This document shows positions 43,972 through 51,743 of a stretch of 64,000 bases of DNA, in pieces. Positions within the stretch are counted from its first letter, which is position 1, and each line of letters begins with the position of its first letter. Source of the DNA: Clostridiaceae bacterium OM02-2AC (lineage in GTDB: Bacteria > Bacillota_I > Bacilli_A > Erysipelotrichales > Erysipelotrichaceae); NCBI GenBank assembly GCA_003481775.1, contig QULU01000021.1:15848-79847 (forward strand), in the 5' to 3' direction. The notes under the pieces are model-generated. The model saw only the letters and a program-made list of their open reading frames with translations. It had not been told where the DNA came from and ran no database searches. The position numbers were made by a program, and so were the translations under genes.

Positions 43972-44797
43972 CATTCGCAGTATTTCTTTTTTTAAATATA
44001 AACAAAATCAGAATGATTCCCACGAGTATCAATGCGATTCCAAATAGAATAAGCAGCCATAAATAGCCATCCAGAAAAGCCACAAAGAAATTATAGAAGT
44101 ATTCCGGTTCCAGACGGATTCTATGTGTAAAGCCTCCCAGCAATATACCTGCCGGTAACAATGCCAGCATCCATCCGGCGCCTCCTGCCGCACTTCCAAG
44201 AAACAGAAGCGTATCCTCCTTTTTCAATTTCATACGTATTAGGAAAATCACAGAAAGCAGCAACAGCAGCACACATGCTCCAATAGCAAAGGGTAGAATT
44301 CTGTCCATCATCTGTACGCCCATCACGATATATTGAATAAACGGAAACTGTACGTATTGCTTATATCCTTTGGCATTTACTTTCACATAATTTTGCAGCC
44401 GCAGCTTTCCATCCTCATCCAGCTTCAGCTTTTCTTTTTGAATGATCTTCTGTAAATATGTGTCCAGCTTGTCCATGAAGCTCTTTTGATCCACTACAGC
44501 TGTTTTGCCTGTAAAGCTGGTGTCAATAAATGCAACTGCCTCTTTTTTTACGTCTGCTTCCTTCAAAAAACCATCATAGATGGAAGGCTGGAAGCCTGCA
44601 GCCCCCGCACTTTTTTTAAAGTCCTCGGTAAGCTCCTTCGTGACTGCTGTATAATACTCTGTTTTATCCAATGTTGATAACAAATATCCCTTATTCAGCA
44701 AGGTTGCCTTGGATATACAGACAAACAGCAGCAGGAACAGAAAGAATGCGATAAAGAAAGAAAACATACCACCTAACAGCTTTTCTCTGCGCTTCAT
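43958..44797 (-). CDS. Membrane protein of the sortase operon
   Basis: The 279-residue protein has an N-terminal helix (FSFFIAFFLFLLLFVCISKA), an external domain of about 130 residues rich in Lys and Tyr, and three C-terminal helices (ILPFAIGACVLLLLLSVIF, then a loop, then LILFGIALILVGIILILFIF). It overlaps the sortase gene by 4 nt. I do not recognise the family; the external domain may interact with the sortase or its substrate. Confidence 0.82.
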   Translation of the reverse strand: MKRREKLLGGMFSFFIAFFLFLLLFVCISKATLLNKGYLLSTLDKTEYYTAVTKELTEDFKKSAGAAGFQPSIYDGFLKEADVKKEAVAFIDTSFTGKTAVVDQKSFMDKLDTYLQKIIQKEKLKLDEDGKLRLQNYVKVNAKGYKQYVQFPFIQYIVMGVQMMDRILPFAIGACVLLLLLSVIFLIRMKLKKEDTLLFLGSAAGGAGWMLALLPAGILLGGFTHRIRLEPEYFYNFFVAFLDGYLWLLILFGIALILVGIILILFIFKKRNTANAAGE

Positions 44798-45459
44798 TTA
44801 GTATCACCTACCACTCTTGGTCCGCTCACCTTATCCGCGTATACAAAGAGACGGTCTTCCTTCTCCCCTACGCCATCCAGCGGATAACAGGTAAAAAGAA
44901 TCAGCTGCTCTTTGTTCTGTGAAAGATCATAAGCGGAAGTATCACTGGCATCCGCTACCTGTGATCCTGTGATCTTATATTTGAAAATTCCGTAATAGGT
45001 TTCAATCGTTATGATTTGCCCATTTTTTACGATCCCAAGATTCTTGAAATACGGTATGGTATGTCCCGCAATCATAACCGGTTTTCCGTAACCCGGTTTC
45101 CCCGATTGGATACGAATCCCTGCACCAACATACAGACATTCATCGGTAGAGCCGTAAATCAAGGGAACATCAATATCGGCTGCTTCTATCATAATCTTTC
45201 CCATGGTATCACCAACTCTTACGGATTTAATGTCCAATGCATCTAATTCCCCATCGCTCGGAAGTCCCTTTTTATCCGAATATAAATCCCTGGCAGTGCT
45301 GGAGAAATCCGGAGCCTGATCCTGCGCTATCATCTGATACAGCGATGTCACTGGACGAATGTACGGCTGTGCAATCAAAAGCATGATCAGGTATCCGATA
45401 AGAAGAAAAAATAATGGTACAGTGATCCACACCATTATTTTTCTAAAAGCCTTGTTCAC
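44794..45459 (-). CDS. Class D-like sortase
   Basis: The 221-residue protein has an N-terminal membrane helix (ITVPLFFLLIGYLIMLLIA) and the sortase catalytic set: His133 in AGHTIPYF, Cys191 in LFTCYP, and Arg203 in KEDRLFVYA. The FTCYP motif resembles class D sortases. The start is GTG with no strong ribosome site, 2 nt after the upstream stop, so it probably depends on coupling. It sits next to a secreted protein with an LEKTG sorting motif, the likely substrate. Confidence 0.92.
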   Translation of the reverse strand: MNKAFRKIMVWITVPLFFLLIGYLIMLLIAQPYIRPVTSLYQMIAQDQAPDFSSTARDLYSDKKGLPSDGELDALDIKSVRVGDTMGKIMIEAADIDVPLIYGSTDECLYVGAGIRIQSGKPGYGKPVMIAGHTIPYFKNLGIVKNGQIITIETYYGIFKYKITGSQVADASDTSAYDLSQNKEQLILFTCYPLDGVGEKEDRLFVYADKVSGPRVVGDTK

Positions 45460-45461
45460 GT

Positions 45462-46103
45462 TTATTCTTTAATAGTCTTTTTTCTGGAAGCTACGATACC
45501 AGCACCTGCCAGGATGACTGCTAAGCTACCAAAAATTGCATATGTACTTGAGAAATCCTCACCGGTTTTTTCCAGTTTTACAGCTGGTTTTGTCTTATCC
45601 TTAATTGTTGGCTTTGCAGCTGGTTTCTCTTTTCCGGTTTCTTTTTCCTCTTCATAAACGACGTTCTTCTGCGTATAGATAACGTCTCCGTTGCTGTCTG
45701 TGATTGTCAGTGTATCCTTTACTGCATCATAAGCAATATTGAATCCGATTGTTTCCATCGCAGGCTTCATCAGATCAACCATTTCATTCATCAGCGCAGG
45801 AGTAACTTCATCTTCCCAGTGTTTCTCAAGGAAAGTCTGCACATTTTTCGCAGAATCCTTGATTATTTTAACATCCTTATCGCTCAGATCCACACCATCC
45901 AGATTAAAATAGTCCTCCATGGTTTTGTACTCTTCACTCGCCGGTACATATGCCAGTGTTTGACCCTGAATCGTAACACCCTTTGCCATGTAATCCAGAA
46001 CATCCTGTTCCGCCTTGTTAATACCGCTGGCAGCATTGATAGGAGCAGCACATACTCCCAGTGTCATTGCAGCACAAGCAGCTGCAGTTAATAATTTTTT
46101 CAT
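45462..46103 (-). CDS. Secreted cell-wall-anchored protein with LEKTG sorting signal
   Basis: The 213-residue protein has a signal peptide (MKKLLTAAACAAMTLGVCAA, cleavage near PINAAS), a helical domain of about 120 residues with WEDEVTPALMNEMVDLMKP, a Glu/Lys/Pro-rich linker (about 150-175), and a C-terminal sorting signal: LEKTG at 177-181, a hydrophobic helix ending in AGIVA, and the tail SRKKTIKE. The usual motif is LPxTG; Glu replaces Pro. No enzyme motif is visible. It is the first gene of the sortase operon. Confidence 0.88.
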   Translation of the reverse strand: MKKLLTAAACAAMTLGVCAAPINAASGINKAEQDVLDYMAKGVTIQGQTLAYVPASEEYKTMEDYFNLDGVDLSDKDVKIIKDSAKNVQTFLEKHWEDEVTPALMNEMVDLMKPAMETIGFNIAYDAVKDTLTITDSNGDVIYTQKNVVYEEEKETGKEKPAAKPTIKDKTKPAVKLEKTGEDFSSTYAIFGSLAVILAGAGIVASRKKTIKE

Positions 46104-46179
46104 ACGTTCCCTCTTTCCGTTTGTGTTATATATCGTAAAGCCCTTACAATATATAAAAACTCAACATTTACATAACTAT

Positions 46180-46208
46180 ATAATATATTAAATTTCCATA
46201 TGTTGCAA
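46180..46208 (-). promoter_or_regulatory. Promoter of the sortase operon
   Basis: TTGCAA and TATTAT are separated by 17 nt. The predicted 5' UTR is about 70 nt. Confidence 0.8.
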
Positions 46209-46580
46209 GCTTATCTACACATAAAACCTGATAAATTCTTATAAAAACCAACAATTTGCAGCTTTGGTGCGCTTTTTTCAAAGATAGTCTGGAAAACTAG
46301 CATTTTCAATCTGCTATAAAAAGGCGGATTTCATGAAATGTGTATGAATTTTTCATATGATATCTTTTCGTACAAACATGGAAATGCAAATTATTCTAGC
46401 GTAAATATCATGAAAAGCTACGCATGCCGCTGTTCCATGTCATTCTATATCAGGCATAAAACGCGCATATAGACCACCGCTGTATCTTTGATACTATAGC
46501 TTGTTCATCGCCCTATTTACAGATTTCATGATAGGATTACACATACAGAATATTTCCTTTGATGAAATCATATGCTGACA
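46209..46580. other. Gap between the M20 gene and the sortase operon
   Basis: The gap is A+T-rich with no gene and no clear terminator for the amidohydrolase gene that ends at 46581. Confidence 0.4.
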
Positions 46581-47783
46581 CTACCCCTTTTTACTTTCAA
46601 ACTCTTTGCATATGCTGGCGCGCTGATCCGCTTCATATAAATCAAATACTGTAAGACATAGACTGATAATTCCCTTTTTGAGCTTATCATCAGCACAGGG
46701 CAGCTTCAGATATTCCAGAAACTTCACATCATGCGCATAGGCAGGTGTTGGTCCTCCCAATGCCAGTTCGCTGTACATCATCGGGCAGACATGCGATACA
46801 TTTCCTACATCACTGGAGCCGCTGGCATCTGCATCACTGTCCACAAAGTCACCGGAGCCGCAAAGCTTTGCGTTTTCCACATACAGCTGTTGAAAGCTTT
46901 CCAGATTGATTAGATCATAATAGGTATTTTCAAAATTACGATATTCCATTTGCGCCCCTGTCATCAGGGAAGCTCCCTTGGCAATGTTGATAATCTTTGC
47001 ACTGATTTCCTCCATATAAGCCTTATCGGCTGCACGGATGTAAAATTTACATACGCACAAATCCGGAATGATATTGCATGCTTCTCCACCCTTGGTGATA
47101 ATTCCATGCACTCGCGTATCATTGCGCATCTGCTGCCGCAGATAACTGATTCCCGTAAACATCAGATTTACCGCATCCAATGCATTGACGCCCAGATGCG
47201 GATACGCTGCAGCATGGGCTGCTAATCCATGGAAGGTGAATTCCAGGGAATCCATTGCCAGCGTGACGACATGCGCATTATTTTCCGCTCCCAGATGCAG
47301 CTGGAATGCAAAATCTACATCATCAAACGCACCTTCCTCAACAAGAACGCATTTTCCACCAGTTGTTTCCTCAGCCGGGGTCCCCATAATTACAATCGTT
47401 CCCTCCAGCTCCTCCTTCATTTGTGCAAACATGAGCCCCACTCCCGCACATACCGCTCCAATCCAGTTGTGTCCGCAGGCATGTCCAAGCTCATTGTGCT
47501 CTTCTCCATAACCTGGCAGCGCATCATATTCTGCTAAAAACGCATAGGTCGGACCTGGCTTACTACCCTTTAGCTCGCATCGAAATGCTGTCTTTAAAGA
47601 GCCGTACGGCAGCTGTACAGAAAAACCTTCCTCCTTCAGCTGTTCACAAAGATAAGCACTTGACAAAAATTCCTGATCTCCATCCTCGGGATGGTCGTAT
47701 ATCCATTTGCTGATTTCCTCTGCCTTTTGCTGCACGCAATCCACATACAGCTGTTCCAGCCGCTTTTTTCTTTCATTCTTCAT
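46581..47783 (-). CDS. M20 family amidohydrolase (AbgB-like)
   Basis: The 400-residue protein has the metal-binding motifs of the M20D family: GHACGHNWIGA near residue 100 and PAEETTGGKCVLVEE near 135, plus a dimerisation domain between about 185 and 295 (HGLAAHAAAYPHLGVNALDAVN). The family removes acyl or p-aminobenzoyl groups from amino acids or peptides. It lies 152 nt downstream of the OppA gene but behind its terminator. The ribosome site is GGGAGG. Confidence 0.92.
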   Translation of the reverse strand: MKNERKKRLEQLYVDCVQQKAEEISKWIYDHPEDGDQEFLSSAYLCEQLKEEGFSVQLPYGSLKTAFRCELKGSKPGPTYAFLAEYDALPGYGEEHNELGHACGHNWIGAVCAGVGLMFAQMKEELEGTIVIMGTPAEETTGGKCVLVEEGAFDDVDFAFQLHLGAENNAHVVTLAMDSLEFTFHGLAAHAAAYPHLGVNALDAVNLMFTGISYLRQQMRNDTRVHGIITKGGEACNIIPDLCVCKFYIRAADKAYMEEISAKIINIAKGASLMTGAQMEYRNFENTYYDLINLESFQQLYVENAKLCGSGDFVDSDADASGSSDVGNVSHVCPMMYSELALGGPTPAYAHDVKFLEYLKLPCADDKLKKGIISLCLTVFDLYEADQRASICKEFESKKG

Positions 47784-47899
47784 ATGATAGCCTCCCTTAT
47801 CCTATTTGCTTTGCTATTTCCATAACAGTCTCACATTGCCACATCCATAGAACATCCCTTGATCGGACGAGCAGTGAAAGCAAGACGCACACATTGAAT

Positions 47900-47928
47900 A
47901 AGAAACAGAGAAGGGCTCCCTGTTTCTT
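47900..47928 (-). terminator. Terminator between OppA and the amidohydrolase gene
   Basis: AAGAAACAG and CTGTTTCTT form a 9-bp stem, followed by ATTC on the minus strand. The T-run is partly in the stem, so read-through into the amidohydrolase gene is possible. Confidence 0.65.
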
Positions 47929-47935
47929 TCTTATG

Positions 47936-49558
47936 CTATTCGATTGTTACATGTTCAAAATAGAACATTGCTGCCGGTGTACGCTCCAGCCCCTTCACAC
48001 CTGGCTTTTTCAGCATTACCTGTGTATTTGTTACCAGTGGAATGAAGTAAGCCTGTTCAACGATCATGCGGTTTTCTGCATCATGCAACAGCTGCATACG
48101 CTTCGCTGCATCTGTTTCCAATGCAGCCTTCGCCATCAGATCTTCGTATTCTGCATCATCGAAAACAAGAACCGGCTGTGATTCCTTCTGCCACATGCCA
48201 AGATACGCTGCAGCAGGATCCAGTGTGGTAGCACTCAGACCATAGCGGCTTGTTTCAAACTGTCCGCCATCGACCTGCGTATAGAATACACCCTGTTCCA
48301 CCTGATCGATTTTCAGATCAATATAAATTTTCTTGAACTGCTCCTGCAGTATCTGTGCAATATCCATATTTACCTGCTGCCCTGTGGTCTTATATTTGAT
48401 TGTCAGCTTTTTACTATCAGAATAACCTGCTTTCTTCATAAGTGCCTGCGCAGCCTTTACATCGTATTTGATATAGTTACCGGCATCATCTGCTTCTTTT
48501 CGGAAGTCTTCCTTTTCTCCCTGAATTCCATGAGGAACCAGACCAAACAGCGGCGTTACATAATCTCCAGTATCCAGCACCTTTACAATACCGTCACGAT
48601 CAACAGCCATAGCCATTGCCTTACGAACATTAACATCCTGCAACGCCTTATTTTCTGTGGATAAGGAATTGATATCAATAAAGTAATTGGATACATATGG
48701 ATCTACCCGATACAAATCATCCTTGCCCTTGTAATTGGTATATCCTTCATTAGCGACATAGGTAGCGAAATCAATCTCTCCGGCCTCATAGCCCTGATAC
48801 TGCGAAACGCTATCTTCCATAACCTTGAAGTGCAGCTTTTCCAGCGTTGTTTTGTCTGCCTCATAATAATCGGCATTCTTCACAAGGTCAACCGCGTCAG
48901 CAGGATTTACGCTTTCTGCCTTAAATGGACCGTTTACCGGTACATCTGCGGATAAAGACCATTCAGAATCCTTTTCCTTTGCGATATCGGAACGAAGTGG
49001 CGTATAGATTCCCTGTGTCATCAGTTTATCAAAATACAGAACCGGCTGAATCAGTTCTACGGTAAAGGTTTTATCATCCACCTTTTTCACACCGACATCC
49101 TTCATATCCTTTACTTTCATATCCTTGTCAAATGCCTTCTGCGCTCCAACGATGTATTTTCGTCCATCCTGCGCATTATAGGCATTGTCAGCACCATACG
49201 TAAGTCCTCGTTTGATACCGTAAACGAAGTCATCCGCCTTTACAGCCTTACCGTCACTCCATTTTGCGTCCTTAATGGTAAATGTGTAGGTTTTCCCATC
49301 CTCGCTGACTTTATAGTCCTCACAAAGATCCTTCACCAGATTACCATCCTTGTCCAGCTTGAACAGGGTACGATACATGTTTTGAATTACGATCATGGAA
49401 TACGTGTCATCCGCACGCGCCGGGTCCAGACTGGTGATCTGTCCGCCAAGTGCAACCTTGAGTTCATTGCTGCTCTCTTCCCCGCCCCCGCAGGCACTCA
49501 GGCTGAGAACACTGATTCCCATGAAGAGCGATAACATTAGTTTTTTTAGCTTTTTCAT
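47936..49558 (-). CDS. oppA: Oligopeptide ABC transporter substrate-binding lipoprotein
   Basis: The 540-residue protein has a lipoprotein signal with lipobox LSAC (Cys23) and the SBP family 5 (OppA/DppA) pattern: SLDPARADDTYSMIVIQNMYRTL, TYTFTIKDAKWSDGKAVKADDFVYGIKR and DVNVRKAMAMAVDR. It captures peptides outside the membrane for the OppBCDF complex. The gene is about 5 kb from oppBCDF and has its own strong promoter and terminator. Confidence 0.95.
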   Translation of the reverse strand: MKKLKKLMLSLFMGISVLSLSACGGGEESSNELKVALGGQITSLDPARADDTYSMIVIQNMYRTLFKLDKDGNLVKDLCEDYKVSEDGKTYTFTIKDAKWSDGKAVKADDFVYGIKRGLTYGADNAYNAQDGRKYIVGAQKAFDKDMKVKDMKDVGVKKVDDKTFTVELIQPVLYFDKLMTQGIYTPLRSDIAKEKDSEWSLSADVPVNGPFKAESVNPADAVDLVKNADYYEADKTTLEKLHFKVMEDSVSQYQGYEAGEIDFATYVANEGYTNYKGKDDLYRVDPYVSNYFIDINSLSTENKALQDVNVRKAMAMAVDRDGIVKVLDTGDYVTPLFGLVPHGIQGEKEDFRKEADDAGNYIKYDVKAAQALMKKAGYSDSKKLTIKYKTTGQQVNMDIAQILQEQFKKIYIDLKIDQVEQGVFYTQVDGGQFETSRYGLSATTLDPAAAYLGMWQKESQPVLVFDDAEYEDLMAKAALETDAAKRMQLLHDAENRMIVEQAYFIPLVTNTQVMLKKPGVKGLERTPAAMFYFEHVTIE

Positions 49559-49584
49559 ACAGTTTCTCTCCTTTTACATTTATT

Positions 49585-49613
49585 ATCATACATTCTTTTT
49601 GAATATTTTTCAA
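49585..49613 (-). promoter_or_regulatory. oppA promoter
   Basis: TTGAAA and TATGAT are separated by 17 nt. The spacer contains AAAAGAATG, which also occurs in the spacer of the liv promoter at 63575. Confidence 0.82.
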
Positions 49614-49810
49614 TAAATGTAAATACTTTCAACACAAAACTTATATAAAAGTAAAAGTGTTTACAGAAAATTAAGCATGCAGGTCTTTTATCAGTGATTT
49701 ATACGCCTGATTGTTTTACTTGAATTTAGAGTATATTTGAACTCATTTGTTAAGAAAACCTAAATTCATAATTTTTTTGAAATTATTCCTCCATTTAAAA
49801 AGTATTCAGG
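49614..49810. other. Gap upstream of oppA
   Basis: A+T-rich, without a gene. It continues into the degraded AAA-ATPase-like remnant. Confidence 0.4.
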
Positions 49811-50204
49811 TTATATCAAAATACACGCTAATTGTATGTGTTTTGTTGCTAAGATAGCTTTGTCATCACAGCCCTGTCCACGATCACTAAATTTATCTAT
49901 TTGCGCATCAAACAGATTCCTTTTCATATCCTTCAATGTTAAAAACAAAACAGGATACTAATTCTGATGTTTACATGCTTCTTCATCCTTTGAGATTTCT
50001 AATCCGTTAAACAAGTAGCTGTTTTCTTTTTCCTTGTTTGTAAAGAAATAATACAGCACGTCAGGGCGGGCAGCGCCTGCTTATGTTTAAAGTTTTCCCA
50101 AACCTTCTTGGTCTGGTATAAAACGCAACCTTTTCGCTGTATACATCTTTCATCATTGTCATCTTATCTTTAAAGTTTTCTATATCAATCGGAAGCATCT
50201 TCAT
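49811..50204 (-). pseudogene. Broken AAA-ATPase-like (DUF1703-type) gene
   Basis: The minus strand reads MKMLPIDIENFKDKMTMMKD and VAFYTRPRRFGKTLNIS, the N-terminal pattern of the AAA-ATPase-like family (usually ...LFTRPRRFGKSLNMSML). After a shift and stop near 50061 the next frame continues DVLYYFFTNKEKENSYLFNGLEIS and, after an in-frame TAG, YPVLFLTLKDMK. These match the order of the family's conserved blocks. An intact member is about 500 residues; only about 130 codons remain, with a frameshift and two internal stops. It has an AAAGGAGC ribosome site. Confidence 0.8.
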
Positions 50205-50352
50205 AGGACCATAAGCTCCTTTTTATTCTTTCCAAGCGCTCTTTTTGAGGTAAACGAGAAGAAATATTGATATAGAATAATGCTTTATTTTTCTCATATC
50301 CTACTTTCAGTAGAGAATTTTATTGTCCTCCAACTCTTTGGGACACTCCACC

Positions 50353-51396
50353 CTAATCGTTTCTAGTATAGAATGTAGATCTACCGCCGCCATGACGGGT
50401 AATTTCCCCCTCATCCACCAATATTTTCAGGGATTTTTCAACTGCGGCTCGCCGAAGCGCAGGTAAGTACTCAACGATCTGAGCTTTTGTAAATTTGCCT
50501 ATTTGTTCTTTTGCGGCATTCCGTACCATCTCCAGAGCCGGTTTCTTTTCTTCGACCAATTCTAAACGATTTTCGAAATCTCTATAGCTAGCTAAAATGA
50601 CGCCTAGAAGATATTTGATAAAGGGTGTGACATCATTGCTTCCTTCATGCCATCCCTCATCGATATCCTGCAATGCTTCATAATAATTTAGTTTTGTTTT
50701 AGCGATTTTAGTTTCTATACTGATGTATTTTCCCACCTCAAATCCGCTCTTATAAAGTAGCAATGCGGTCATAAGTCGTGACATTCGACCATTACCATCA
50801 TTAAAAGGATGGATACACAAAAAATCTGTGATAAAGGATGGAATTAACAGCAAGGGTTCAATATCTGCAGCGATTGCTTGATTGTAACTTTCACAAATTA
50901 CATCGATTGCCTGTGATGTTTCATAGGGAGCTAACGGCTGAAATCGAACAGCTCTGGTTCCATCAGCTCGTATTTCTGCAATGTAATTTTGCGTATTCTT
51001 GAATTTTCCACCAAAAGATTCTCCTGAATAACTATATAGAACCTTATGAAGCTGCAGGATATAATTGCTTTGGATTGGGATATATTCATAACTTTCATGA
51101 ATCATATTCAGAACATCTCGATAACCGGCAATCTCTTCTTCATCCCTGTTTTGCGGTGATGTCTTTTCGTTGACTAGCAGTTTGATTCTTGTGTCCGTCG
51201 TAACAATGCCTTCAATTTGATTTGATGCTTCAGTACTTTGTACTTTCGCAATTTCTACTAATTTATCAAAAATCATTGGTTTCTGTTTGATATAGAGTTC
51301 CTGTTTTCCCTTATATTCATGGATTTTAGCAATCAATGTTAGGACTTCCAAATCCCATTTTTTATCTCTGATCTCCAGATAATTAAACTGTCTCAT
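50353..51396 (-). CDS. Fic family protein with winged-helix C-terminus
   Basis: The 347-residue protein has the Fic catalytic loop HPFNDGNGR (196-204) that transfers AMP or another nucleotide to a hydroxyl group. An N-terminal inhibitory helix motif SNQIEG (58-63) fits the (S/T)xxxE(G/N) rule of class II Fic proteins. The last 70 residues (IGKFTKAQIVEYLPALRRAAVEKSLKILVDEGEITRHGGG) form a winged helix that could bind DNA. The start is Met19 of the frame, 6 nt after GAGGTGG. Its promoter carries five copies of a 10-bp motif. Confidence 0.92.
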   Translation of the reverse strand: MRQFNYLEIRDKKWDLEVLTLIAKIHEYKGKQELYIKQKPMIFDKLVEIAKVQSTEASNQIEGIVTTDTRIKLLVNEKTSPQNRDEEEIAGYRDVLNMIHESYEYIPIQSNYILQLHKVLYSYSGESFGGKFKNTQNYIAEIRADGTRAVRFQPLAPYETSQAIDVICESYNQAIAADIEPLLLIPSFITDFLCIHPFNDGNGRMSRLMTALLLYKSGFEVGKYISIETKIAKTKLNYYEALQDIDEGWHEGSNDVTPFIKYLLGVILASYRDFENRLELVEEKKPALEMVRNAAKEQIGKFTKAQIVEYLPALRRAAVEKSLKILVDEGEITRHGGGRSTFYTRND

Positions 51397-51411
51397 TCCA
51401 TACCACCTCAT

Positions 51412-51548
51412 TATTCTCCTATTATAGCAAATTTTCAGGAGAAAAACCAAGGCTCATAAGGGGATATTAAAGATATTCTCCTATCAACGCTCATATTCTC
51501 CTATTATCAATCATGAAATAGGAGAATAAAGAAGACTGTAGGAGAATA
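51412..51548. repeat. Five-copy TATTCTCCTA operator-like array at the Fic promoter
   Basis: TATTCTCCTA occurs at 51412, 51474 and 51494 in one direction and at 51518 and 51539 in the other. The copy at 51412 lies immediately downstream of the -10 box of the Fic promoter. C and D face each other as an inverted pair. They are conserved at nearly every base, which suggests a binding site for a protein, possibly the Fic protein itself through its winged helix. Confidence 0.82.
51421..51450 (-). promoter_or_regulatory. Fic gene promoter
   Basis: TTGGTT and TATAAT are separated by 18 nt. The start of transcription falls inside the first copy of the repeat array, so binding there should block or alter transcription. 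Confidence 0.7.
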
Positions 51549-51702
51549 CGATTTGGATATCGATTAAAATTTATCACTCTGATGAAATAGGTGTTTTTTA
51601 AGGCCCTCCTCGATACATGAGGTTGTTCTTATTTTTTTCGGATATAACAAATCTGTTTTATAAACTTTCTCCGCTACCATGAGTTTAAAAGTTATGAAAG
51701 CG
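51549..51702. other. Gap between Fic promoter and the S9 peptidase terminator
   Basis: A+T-rich with no gene or clear regulatory site. Confidence 0.4.
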
Positions 51703-51732
51703 AAAAAAGCGATTCCCTATAGCAGAATCGCC
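51703..51732 (-). terminator. Terminator after the S9 peptidase gene
   Basis: GCGATTC and GAATCGC form a perfect 7-bp stem followed by six T residues on the minus strand, 12 nt after the stop codon. Confidence 0.95.
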
Positions 51733-51743
51733 TTATGACATGC

